Shown here: positions 12,243 through 21,214 of the stretch, piece by piece
Numbering within the stretch: the first letter of the stretch is position 1
How the letters are laid out: each line of letters opens with the position of its first letter
DNA from: Sporothrix humicola
Taxonomy: Eukaryota > Ascomycota > Sordariomycetes > Ophiostomatales > Ophiostomataceae
Assembly: GCA_021396245.1 (NCBI GenBank)
Contig: WNYE01000090.1
Location: forward strand, 62,001-126,000
Length of the DNA: 64,000 nucleotides
Direction of reading: 5' to 3'
The notes under the pieces: model-generated
The model's input: only the letters and a program-made list of their open reading frames with translations
Databases searched by the model: none
What the model was told of the DNA's origin: nothing
Position numbers and translations under genes: made by a program

Positions 12243-13834
12243 ATGGCTTCCAACGGCGTCAATGTGCCCGCGTGGCAGAAGCACCAGGCCGGCACGTTCC
12301 TGTTCACGGTATGTTGAGTCTTTTCCTGTCCTCTGTTGCCATTGTGCTACTATTGTTGTCTTTGTCTTTGTTGTCTTGTCCCCCAATCTCAATTCAGGGT
12401 AAATTGCATCTGGCATCTGCCCCTCCACCCTCCACCCCTCGAATTGCTTTTCGCTCAAGACCTCACTCGACCTCACTCGACCTCACCGTGGCCTCCCAGC
12501 CTCCCGTGGGTCCACAAGTGATCTTCACCCCACTTGTCTTGCTTCCCATGCTTTCCCTGTCTTTCTGCTGCCTCGCTTCAATCCATACAATGCCCGTATC
12601 GTACGACGTCGCTAACTCCTCCAGTCCGAGTCCGTCGGTGAGGGCCACCCCGACAAGATTGCCGACCAGGTCTCGGATGCCATCCTCGACGCCTGCCTGT
12701 CCGAGGACCCCCTGTCCAAGGTCGCCTGCGAGACCGCCACCAAGACCGGCATGATCATGGTCTTTGGCGAGATCACCACCAAGACCAAGCTCGACTACCA
12801 AAAGGTCGTCCGCAACGCCATCAAGGACATTGGCTACGACGACTCCGCCAAGGGCTTCGACTACAAGACCTGCAACCTGCTCGTCGCCATCGAGGAGCAG
12901 TCGCCCGACATTGCCCAGGGCCTGCACTACGAGAAGGCGCTCGAGGAGCTCGGCGCCGGTGACCAGGGCATCATGTTCGGCTATGCCACCGACGAGACCC
13001 CCGAGCTGTTCCCCCTGACGCTGCTGCTGGCCCACCGCCTCAACGCCGCCATGTCGGCCGCGCGCCGCGACGGCAGCCTGCCCTGGCTGCGCCCGGACAC
13101 CAAGACCCAGGTCACCGTTGAGTACAAGCACGACAACGGCGCCGTCGTGCCCCAGCGCGTGCACACCGTCGTCGTCTCGGCCCAGCACTCGGAGGACATT
13201 ACTACTGAGAAGCTGCGCTCCGAGATCCTCGAGAAGATCATCAAGAAGACCATCCCGGCCAAGTACCTCGACGACGAGACCGTCTACCACGTGAGTCCCC
13301 CCCCACCGCACTGAATCCGATGATAATGTACATCTACCTCGTATGTCCATCTGCTAACGCTACGCCCCCTAGATCCAACCCTCTGGCCTGTTCATCATTG
13401 GCGGTCCCCAGGGCGACGCCGGTCTGACCGGCCGCAAGATCATCGTCGACACCTACGGCGGCTGGGGCGCCCACGGTGGCGGTGCCTTCTCGGGCAAGGA
13501 CTTCTCCAAGGTCGACCGCTCGGCCGCCTACCTGGGCCGCTGGATCGCCAAGTCGCTGGTTGCTGCCGGCCTCGCCCGCCGCGCCCTCGTGCAGCTGTCG
13601 TACGCCATTGGCGTTGCTGAGCCGCTGTCGGTGTTTGTCGAGACGTACGGCACGTCGGAGAAGTCGTCGGACGAGCTCGTCGAGATCATCCGCAACAACT
13701 TTGACATGCGCCCCGGTGTGATTGTCAAGGAGCTGGACCTGGCCAAGCCCATCTACTTCCAGACGGCCAAGAACGGCCACTTTGGCACCAACCAGTCCTT
13801 CTCGTGGGAGAAGCCCAAGACGCTCAAGTTCTAA
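12243..13834 (+). CDS. sam1: S-adenosylmethionine synthetase (methionine adenosyltransferase)
   Basis: Makes S-adenosylmethionine from methionine and ATP in the cytosol; the product is the main methyl donor and a polyamine precursor. Three exons: 12243-12308, 12625-13290 and 13373-13834, joining to a 397-residue protein, the usual length for the family. The introns (316 and 82 nt) start GTATGT and GTGAGT, carry GCTAAC branch sites and end in AG. Family motifs are plain: GEGHPDKIADQ near residue 26 just after the first splice, the ATP-binding GAGDQGIMFGYA from residue 132, and the glycine-rich GGGAFSGKD near residue 279. The first exon codes only 22 residues and matches the usual eukaryotic N-terminus (WQKHQAGTFLFTSESVGEGHPDK), which fixes the start. 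Heavy GC-ending codon use and the CT-rich leader suggest high expression. Confidence 0.97.
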
Positions 13835-15259
13835 GCGGCGGTGGCGGCGCCCTTCCACACACAGTCTTGACCTCCTAATTGGGTGTCGAGCCTGATCTGC
13901 ATAACAAAATGACTTTTACTTTTATTTCCCCCCGGGAGAGAGATAGGTGACTGGGACGACGGCCACAAAGCAACTGGGTTTCTTTTTCTTTCTTTTTGTT
14001 CTGAATTGTTCTTGGTGAAAACGGAATCAACTTCCTTTTCCCGCCCGCCTGCTTCTGTGGTTGTCGTTTCAGTCCACCTTTAACTTTTCGTCGCTCCGCT
14101 CCGCCCTCTCGAGTTCTTCTTTACTGAGAACTCACTCCCCTCTCTCTCCCCACCTCATCATCTCTCCTGTCGCTTCCCTCCTCCCCGGAAGATCGACCTG
14201 TTCTTACTGTTCTTTACATTTTTCCATTTTTTCTTTTTTCTTCCATTTTCACAAAAGCATTTTTGTTATGCTCATGAAGTCTGTACAGACTGGCTCTGAA
14301 AAGAGCACACCCCACAAAACAAACATGGGCGGGAATGATGACAAGCACTGGCGTACGGTTTCAACATACCTTGGTTTTATTTTTCTAGTTTCATAGTCTA
14401 TATGTCCTTGCAAAGACATGAGAAAAGGGGAAGGGATACTCATTGCGATTTCAGTCTTTTTTTTGCGAATTCATTTTCACCATTCATAGTCCCCCCATCT
14501 AGAGCACATCTGCAGATAGTTTAACGAAATCTACAGATTTTGGCAGACACCCCATTCAACGGGAAGCCACAACCGAACTTACTGCAGTGCATGAAGCAAT
14601 TGCTTGACCGTAACTTGACTGTTCTGTGACTCTCTGACTCTTCTCATTGCGTGCCATTAGCGTGGAGAGCACGCCATCCCGCCTGCCGTCCTTCTCCACA
14701 GAACCGAGAAAGGCACAATGGCTGCTCAATGGCTGCCATTTTGTCACTACACACTAGACGCACCCAATGCGGCAATTGGCCACACCCTCAATAGGCCAAT
14801 GCCGTTCACGAATTCGGGCACGTCGCGTGTCGTCTGTGAGGCAGGAACTCAATGTCAGGGTCAACTCAAGCGAGCGGCTGAAATGGGTGACTACGCGTCC
14901 ATAAATATGCGTGTATTTCACATGGGAGATCTGTCTTTTTCATGTCCTCTTTTTTACATTTTGTCTTTTATTTTTAATTACCTATAAAGCCGATTCTCCG
15001 ATTCTAAAAAAGACACCCGGGTAATATGCGTCCCTTAATGTACACAATGAGGAAGAGAAAAGAGAAAGGGAAAAACGAGAAATGAATAAATGGTGTAGTG
15101 CAATGGAAAACGATAATGAAATGTCAACGAAATAATCAAAATGTAACCCGCTTTAGGAACCGTGTCCCCGTCCTGACCGAGCAAACAAACAAAATGAAAA
15201 ATAAACATGATTATTAGAAACCCCACGCTTTTATGGTATTATTGTTGAGTCCTCCACGC
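13835..15259. other. Convergent intergenic region between SAM synthetase and SF3B1
   Basis: Holds the 3' ends of two converging genes. T-rich stretches near 13915-14020 and 14210-14270 fit the SAM synthetase 3' UTR and polyadenylation region. AT-rich sequence at 14930-15240 fits that of SF3B1 on the other strand. No coding frame of interest is seen. Confidence 0.6.
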
Positions 15260-18200
15260 CTACAAGAAGACGGCCAGCTCAGGCCGGTCGACCTTGTCCT
15301 CTTCGAGGTCCGGATAGTAGGGGACCATGGCGTCGGCGGCGCCAATGTAGCAGTCGGACAGGACGCGCCAGTAGATGGTGCGGACCTTGCGGGCGGGATG
15401 GAAGAGGCCGGCCCAGACGTAGTTCAAGACCAGACCGGGGCCGACGGCGACGCGGATGGCCTCGACGGCCTCGACGATGCGGTCGATGACGTGGGGCGAG
15501 GTCTCAAAGAGGTTGGGGTACAGCAGATTCAAGAGGTGGACCATGGCGTCTTCACAGCCGAGGCCGACGACGCCCAAGGCAATGTGCTTCACCACAGACG
15601 CGGCGGTCTGCCGGTGGACCTGGTCGCGGTCGATGAGGGCGTCTTCGAGCAGCGGCGTGACGGCATAAACATAGTCTTTGGCCATTTCGCCAATGTACTC
15701 GAACAAGAACGACAAGGACTTGAGCACACCGTTCTGCACGTTGAGCTCGGGCACGCGGTACTCGTTCATGAGGGCGGGCAGGACCGTGAACGGCGCGCAG
15801 GTCTCGGCGACGATGCCAATGGCGACGGCCGTGTTGACGCGGGACTGGCGCTCCTGCACTCTCAAATTGTTGAGAAGCGTGGCCAGGACGTCCTGCGGGC
15901 CAATGGCCTTTGCAATAAAACCAAAGGTGTTGTTGGCCGCGCGCCGGATGCCCTTCTTGTGGGCCTTGAGCATATCCAGCAGCTCAAAGCAGATGCGCAT
16001 CCACTCGCGGGCGTTGACGCTCTCGGGTCCGCGGTCGGCGATGCGCCCAACTAGATCAATGGTGTTTTCCTGCACCTTTTCGTGGCGGTTGCGCAGGATG
16101 GGCGTGAGGCGGGGCAGCAGGTCCTTGATGGGCGGCTGCATCTGGCTGATGCCGACGACGGTGACGATCGACCGGAGGGCGCCCAAAATCGAACCCAAGA
16201 CTTCGGGGTACTCTTCTCCTAAATACTCATAGAGGACAATGCCGAGCTTGCCCATGAGGGCGTCCTCGCCGCACTGCTTCATGACCATGGCGATGCGCGA
16301 GATGAGGTCGGCGGCCTGCTGGCGGACGGTGGCGGACTTGTTGTTGAGCCGCCACAGGATGGTGCTGACGATTTGGGGCAAGTAAGGCTTGCAGCGCACG
16401 CCGAGCGCGTTGACCACGCTGCCAAAGCCGTTGAGCATCACGACGTCCTCGACCGTCTGCTCCTGGAAGGCGTGCAGGATGCCGTCGACCAGTCGCTCCT
16501 CGAGTCTTTCGCCAATGTCGGCGGCGCCCAGCGACGACACCAGCTTCTCGACGGTCTCGACGGTCATGCGGCGGTACGACTCGCTCTCGTCCTTGAGGTT
16601 GGCGACGATGCGCTCCAGAATCTCGGACACGCCGACCTTTTGGCCAATGTCGACGGTCGTCTCGACGACCTGGCGGTAGTTGCGCTTGTCGAGCGCCATG
16701 CGGCGGACCCAGAAACCTTTAAAGAACTCGTCGAGCACGTGTTCTTTGAGGTAGCCGGCGGTGACGCCTTCTGTGCTGGCGCACTGCGACACCACTTTGA
16801 GCACCACCTTTTTCATCTCCTCGTCGGGCGACGAGAATTCTCGCAGCAAAATTTCCATGATCTGGCTCGTGTAGTAGTTGGCGTACTCCTCGTCCATCAG
16901 CGGGATAATGTAGCCGACCGCCTTGAGGAACCCGGCCAAGCCCTTGCCGCGCTGCTTGCGCGCGCCCGTCCACAGCGGGTTCAGGATGTCGTCAAAGGAC
17001 TCGATGCCGTAGGGGTTGGACGCTTCCGCCAACGCGGCAATCGCCAGACTCGTGACGGTGCGCACCTTGGTCTGCTCATCGTTCAAGCAGGGCGCGATGC
17101 AGTCGACCAGCCGCTTGAGGTACGGCAGGATGGCGCAGCCCATCAGGATCGGGATCTGCTGCACAATCTTGACGCCCGTGTGGCGCGCCTGCCACGACTT
17201 TTTGGAGCGGCAGACGGCCTGGAGGAACGGCAGGAGTGCGGGGATGCCCAGCGCCGACGCAACCACGGCAAACGCGCGCGCCGTCGTGTTGCGCACGTAC
17301 TCGTCGACGTGGTCAATGTCGGGCCGCATCGTGCTGATCATCGTGGCGAGGCCGGCCGCCTTGCTCAAATTGGAAATAATCTCGCTGCCCTCGACGCGCG
17401 CATAGTAGTCCTGGTCGATGAGCAGGGGTTCGATGACGACCAAAATCTTGTGCACGTACGGGCGCACCATGTCGTCGAGCTTGTACAGGATGCGGTCAAT
17501 GACCTTGACGAGCAGGTGGCGTTCTTGGTCTTCGAGACTCTTTTCCATCAGCAGTGGCAGAATCTGGTTGAAGAGCGGGCCCGCGCCGAAACTGCGCGCG
17601 TTGTCCGTCAGCTGCCGCAGCGCCGTCTTGCGCATCGGCGGCGTGCCGTTCTTGACTTTGAGGAGCAGCCGCATGATCTTGCGCTCCTTGAGCTCCTCGA
17701 CGCTCAGCGTGTCCTCGTTGGCGCCGTCCGACAGCTTGCCAAAGTAGGCAACGTCTTCCGGCTTGAGGAACTGCAGGTCGTACATGCCGGGGATCTGGTT
17801 GGGCACGGGCGCCGCGTTCATGCGGCTGCTGTCGGGGTCCTGCATGGTGAAGCCCGTGGCTGGCGCCGGCGTCTGGACAACGCGGTGGGTCGGTGCGCGT
17901 GTCGGGGCATAGCCCGGCGGCGCCTCCAAGATCTTGTAGCCCTCGTCGGCGCCGGGTAGCATCTCGTCGAGTTCTTCGTCGCTGATGGGTGCGTTGCGGG
18001 CCGACAAGTCGTTGCCGAAGGCGAGGGAGGGGGCAGAGGGAACGACGGCACCTGCCTGCGATGGATGCATGGGCGTCACAAGGCCCGTGTTACCGACCGG
18101 TGTGGCCGACGGCGCCTGGTCCCAGCGTGAGCGTTTCTTGGTGTCCGCGACAGATCCGGCGACGGCCGGTGCCTGGTCCCAGCGAGAACGCTTCTTTGTG

Positions 18201-18943
18201 TCGGGCGCGTCCTCCTCCTTCTTGACGACTTCGGGCTCCGCCACATCCCACCGCTTCTTGCGCTTGCGGCCGGCCGCCAGCTCGGTCGACCCAGACTCGG
18301 CGTTTTCTTTTTCGTTGTCGTGGCTGGGGTAGGTGAGTGTCGGTTTGTGCTCGGTCGCGTCGTCGTTTTCTTCGTTGCCGACCTCCCGTCTCTTGGCCTC
18401 GATCGCCTGCCGCACGCGCTCCTCCTCGCGCTCAATCTCCCGCCGCTCCATAATCTCGCGGTACCCTTCTCCTTTTTCTGTTTTCTCGCCTTTGTCCTTG
18501 TTGAACGGATCCGCCCGCGTCGGCGTCAGCACGCGGTCAAACCGCCGCTTCTGGTAGTCCGTCTCGCGGTCCGTGATGCGGTTGCTCTTCTCGCCGCGGC
18601 CGGCGAAGACGTCGTCTTCTTCCACGCCCGCGCCCCGTGCAAACTCGTCAATCTGCGCGCGCGTCGCCGTGTACTGGCCGACCAGGCGGCGGGAGGAATC
18701 GGCCCCAACATCGGCCATCTCGTCATCGTCACCTCCATCCACCGCAATCGACGTGTTGTAGCCGGCAAACTTGTCGCTGCCGTCACCATACAGGTCTGTG
18801 TCGACGGTGTCGGTCAGCTTGACCTTGGTGGACGAGCCGACGCGCTGGGTCGAGGGGTCGAGCGACGACCCCTTTCTCGCCGAGGCCGCCGCATTGCGCT
18901 CCTGCTGCGCCTTCTTGATCTGCTCGAAATCGGCGTCCGACAT
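15260..18943 (-). CDS. hsh155: U2 snRNP splicing factor SF3B1 (Hsh155/Prp10)
   Basis: Scaffold of the SF3b complex, which clamps the branch-site/U2 duplex in the nucleus. One uninterrupted frame of 1227 residues; human SF3B1 is 1304. The first ~400 residues are charged and disordered and carry ULM motifs with tryptophans at W232 (KKRWDVAEP), W255 and W274 (both KKRSRWDQAP). Such motifs dock on UHM domains, including that of U2AF65, encoded 2.3 kb away. From about residue 430 the HEAT-repeat array is very close to human. The lysine matching human K700 (the K700E cancer hotspot) is at about K626 in DEQTKVRT. The pladienolide-pocket motif ERQSRV keeps the residues matching human R1074 and V1078, so a conventional drug pocket is expected. 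The start is the first ATG of a conserved N-terminus (MSDADFEQIKKAQ). The lack of introns in a gene this long is notable beside its split neighbours. Confidence 0.97.
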   Translation of the reverse strand: MSDADFEQIKKAQQERNAAASARKGSSLDPSTQRVGSSTKVKLTDTVDTDLYGDGSDKFAGYNTSIAVDGGDDDEMADVGADSSRRLVGQYTATRAQIDEFARGAGVEEDDVFAGRGEKSNRITDRETDYQKRRFDRVLTPTRADPFNKDKGEKTEKGEGYREIMERREIEREEERVRQAIEAKRREVGNEENDDATEHKPTLTYPSHDNEKENAESGSTELAAGRKRKKRWDVAEPEVVKKEEDAPDTKKRSRWDQAPAVAGSVADTKKRSRWDQAPSATPVGNTGLVTPMHPSQAGAVVPSAPSLAFGNDLSARNAPISDEELDEMLPGADEGYKILEAPPGYAPTRAPTHRVVQTPAPATGFTMQDPDSSRMNAAPVPNQIPGMYDLQFLKPEDVAYFGKLSDGANEDTLSVEELKERKIMRLLLKVKNGTPPMRKTALRQLTDNARSFGAGPLFNQILPLLMEKSLEDQERHLLVKVIDRILYKLDDMVRPYVHKILVVIEPLLIDQDYYARVEGSEIISNLSKAAGLATMISTMRPDIDHVDEYVRNTTARAFAVVASALGIPALLPFLQAVCRSKKSWQARHTGVKIVQQIPILMGCAILPYLKRLVDCIAPCLNDEQTKVRTVTSLAIAALAEASNPYGIESFDDILNPLWTGARKQRGKGLAGFLKAVGYIIPLMDEEYANYYTSQIMEILLREFSSPDEEMKKVVLKVVSQCASTEGVTAGYLKEHVLDEFFKGFWVRRMALDKRNYRQVVETTVDIGQKVGVSEILERIVANLKDESESYRRMTVETVEKLVSSLGAADIGERLEERLVDGILHAFQEQTVEDVVMLNGFGSVVNALGVRCKPYLPQIVSTILWRLNNKSATVRQQAADLISRIAMVMKQCGEDALMGKLGIVLYEYLGEEYPEVLGSILGALRSIVTVVGISQMQPPIKDLLPRLTPILRNRHEKVQENTIDLVGRIADRGPESVNAREWMRICFELLDMLKAHKKGIRRAANNTFGFIAKAIGPQDVLATLLNNLRVQERQSRVNTAVAIGIVAETCAPFTVLPALMNEYRVPELNVQNGVLKSLSFLFEYIGEMAKDYVYAVTPLLEDALIDRDQVHRQTAASVVKHIALGVVGLGCEDAMVHLLNLLYPNLFETSPHVIDRIVEAVEAIRVAVGPGLVLNYVWAGLFHPARKVRTIYWRVLSDCYIGAADAMVPYYPDLEEDKVDRPELAVFL

Positions 18944-19070
18944 TTTTACTGTCCTCGCTTCGCTCGCGTCTTGTCGTCGTTTCTTTTCCTCGCTTCGCTC
19001 GTTTTCTCACTTCGCTCGTCTCGTCGTCGTCTCTCGTCGTCGTTCTGTTGCTTCGCTCGCAAACAGTCTT
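18944..19070 (-). promoter_or_regulatory. SF3B1 5' leader with repeated CGAGCGAAG motif
   Basis: Directly upstream of the SF3B1 start, the nonamer CGAGCGAAG (transcript sense) occurs four times, seen on the plus strand as CTTCGCTCG at 18958, 18993, 19010 and 19051. Between the copies lie runs of CGACGA triplets. The position suggests it is transcribed as 5' UTR. Function unknown. Confidence 0.5.
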
Positions 19071-19353
19071 ATCTTGACATCCTTTTTGCCATTCGTCTCG
19101 ACAGCGTCGCGCGCTGTGTCGATGGATGACTGTCGTAGAAATGCGAAAAAGATTGTGGTGATCGTGATACACGTAAATCGCGTGTTGATGAGCAAAGATG
19201 GCCGGACGTGCTGATGTTTTCGTTTGCCGTCGTGTTTGTTCGCCGCGAGCTATCGTCAATTTCGAAAAATTTGCCTTCGCGACGAGGTTACCTAGAATCT
19301 TAGCTCTTCCCAGTAAAAAGGGAGCAGGCACATTATGTTTAGGTAAGCGCCTG

Positions 19354-19363
19354 GTCACGTGAC
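19354..19363. promoter_or_regulatory. Palindromic GTCACGTGAC (bHLH/E-box type site)
   Basis: A perfect 10-bp palindrome containing CACGTG, 411 bp upstream of the SF3B1 start and 169 bp beyond the OGG1 stop. RTCACGTGAY is the binding site of Cbf1/USF-type bHLH factors in fungi. Binding here is inferred. Confidence 0.4.
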
Positions 19364-19408
19364 TAGGTATTACCACTAGTAATTTTGGTGGCGAGTACAT
19401 TTGGAGAA

Positions 19409-19452
19409 GGCGCTGGAAGGGCGCTCAAAGGGCGCTGGAAGGACGCTGAAAC
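19409..19452. repeat. 11-bp tandem repeat (GGCGCTGGAAG), 4 units
   Basis: Four units of 11 bp: two perfect GGCGCTGGAAG, one GGCGCTCAAAG, and a decayed last copy. Located in the spacer between the SF3B1 start and the OGG1 stop. An 11-bp period places each CGCT core on about the same face of the helix. Confidence 0.75.
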
Positions 19453-19531
19453 AACACGCTGCAAGCGCTGTATTGTACACTAAATTTACAGTGCCCTGAG
19501 TGAACCCTGTATTTACATTGACTCCTGAGCA

Positions 19532-20841
19532 TCAGTCTATCCTCCTCCTTTTTGACCTCGTTATTCTTGTTGTCTGTTTTTTAACAACCACTGTGGCCTT
19601 TTCCATCTTGACCTCAGTCTTGACTTCTATCTTGACCTCCGTCTTGACCGTTTGTCGTTTTGACTTTACTTCCTCTGCCGTCACCCGCTCCAGCTCTGCA
19701 AGGACCAGCTTCTTGTCGGAGACAGGCCGCGGGCCGTTTTTGTCGTCCTCCTCGTCCTCCTCGTCCTTTTTCCTCTTTTGGTTTTTGTTGAGCTGGTCGG
19801 CAAACGAGCGCAGGTTGGCCGTGAACAGCACGGACTGCGCCCAGCCGGCATATGGTCCCCACAGCCCGCGGAAATGGTCGCCGACAGCATCGTGCACGGC
19901 CGTCGAAAAGGTCTTGCTGGCCATCTTCTTGAAGCCGTAGTCGCGGACGGCGATCTGCCAGACGTGCGTGTCGACGGGCACGGCCTCGCCCCAGCCGAGG
20001 CCCATCAGGCAGACGCAGTCGGCCACTTTTGGGCCGACTCCCGTCAGCGTTAAGAGCTGGTCGTGGGCGTACTTGTACGTGGGAGCACATTCGCCTGGTG
20101 CCCTCTTGACCCTCTTGTCCCCGCCAGAGTACGGGGCGGGCACCTCCTCGTTCCGCAGCTGGTCGAGCCAGCCCGCGGGCTTTTCCTCGGCAATGGTCTT
20201 GGCCGTCTGGACAATGTACTTTGCGCGGTAGCCAAAGCCCAGCTCGCGCAGGTGGGCCTCGACGGACGGCTTGGCCAGCGCGGCCGGCGACGGAAAGTCG
20301 TGGTAGTCCTCGCCGTCAACAGACCCTAAAAAAGGGCCGTAATGGAGACACAGCTTGTGCGCCATCTGCGAGATGCGGGCAATGTTGTTGTTGCTGCTGC
20401 AAATAAAACAGACCAGCGCTTCCCAGGCATCCTGGTTCAGGATGCGGATGCCGCTGAACTGCGGCGCCTTGGCCCGGAAGTTGGCGTCGTCGCGGGACCA
20501 CTGCTGGTAGAGCGCGCGCAGGTCCAGCGACAGGTGGAAGTAGCGGCGCAGGAGGCCTTCAGTGTCCGAGTGTGTGCTGGTGGTAGCCGCAACCTTCTCT
20601 GGGAAGATGGCCTTGTAGTACAGGCTCTCGGCATCTTGTCTCAACGACAGGATCCGGCCGTTCAATGTGCATCTCCTGGATGGTCAGTAGAGTGAATAAA
20701 AAAGAGAATTGGAATAGAGAGCACTTACCATTCATCATCAAACTTGCGCCAGCGAAAGGACTGGCCGCAGCGCAGGGTGGTGTCGATGCAGAGCTCGGTG
20801 AGCGTGACTGGCAGCTTCTGCCACTGTGGTAATCGAGACAT
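19532..20841 (-). CDS. ogg1: 8-oxoguanine DNA glycosylase/AP lyase OGG1
   Basis: Removes 8-oxoguanine opposite cytosine and nicks the abasic site, the first step of base excision repair in nucleus and mitochondria. Two exons on the minus strand, 20841-20729 and 20675-19532, with a 53-nt intron (GTAAGT, CTGAC branch, CAG); the product is 418 residues. The first exon holds MSRLPQWQKLPV and the N-terminal LRCGQSFRW segment of the family. The helix-hairpin-helix GVGPKVADC carries the catalytic lysine at K254, and PVDTHVW the catalytic aspartate at D273; the 19-residue spacing equals human K249/D268. ICSSNNNIARI is the usual N-N-N motif. The C-terminal ~90 residues are an acidic/lysine-rich tail ending in KRRRID, likely a nuclear localisation signal. 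Without the first exon the conserved N-terminal domain would be lost, which supports the splice. Confidence 0.95.
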
Positions 20842-21214
20842 TGTGTGTTTGTGTGTGGCCTCCCAACAATAAGAAGAGAAGCAAGTCTCAATGGGATGTC
20901 GTTGAGTTTTGAGGTCGGTCCTGTAGACATCTCAATAGGAGATCTGGACCACTAGCACGCCAGCGCCTCCAATGCCAATTGCAGTGGTTGCATGCGAGCC
21001 AGGACGCTAGCCCAAAAACAGGCTAGCGCCAACGCGATCAAAATTTACCGGGGTGCTGGCTCTGGTGCAGCAGCCAGAAGCAGGCCAGAAAAAACATGCT
21101 GCAGGAAGGCAAGGCAGCTCCAGCCACGCTACGAAATAGTGACAGCGACTTTTGCGTTCAGTCTCAACTCTCGACTCGTCACATCACGACTCGCAGCCAA
21201 CATCACGCATCATC
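20842..21214. promoter_or_regulatory. Divergent promoter region of OGG1 and U2AF65
   Basis: A 373-bp spacer separates the two start codons, which read away from each other, so both promoters must lie here or overlap. It contains a perfect inverted repeat at 21005-21028. No clear TATA box was seen. A base-excision repair gene and a splicing gene could be co-expressed from this spacer. Confidence 0.7.
21005..21028. repeat. Inverted repeat CGCTAGCC...GGCTAGCG
   Basis: Perfect 8-bp arms (21005-21012 and 21021-21028) around an 8-nt A-rich spacer, about 190 bp upstream of the U2AF65 start. Could be a dimeric factor site in the shared promoter or a hairpin in a leader RNA. Confidence 0.6.

Noticed and set aside
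12463..13350. 295-codon minus-strand frame opposite SAM synthetase
   Set aside because: Antisense shadow; it crosses both introns of a well-supported gene and has a typical reverse-frame composition.
16373..17959. 528-codon plus-strand frame opposite SF3B1
   Set aside because: Antisense shadow of a GC-biased conserved gene; the translation is the usual Val/Ala/Arg/Asp-rich reverse-frame pattern.
21152..21214. Upstream in-frame ATG for U2AF65
   Set aside because: It adds MRSVSTLDSSHHDSQPTSRII, unlike the start I recall for homologues, and lies in the likely leader. The ATG at 21215 gives the conserved-looking MNGESHSR start.
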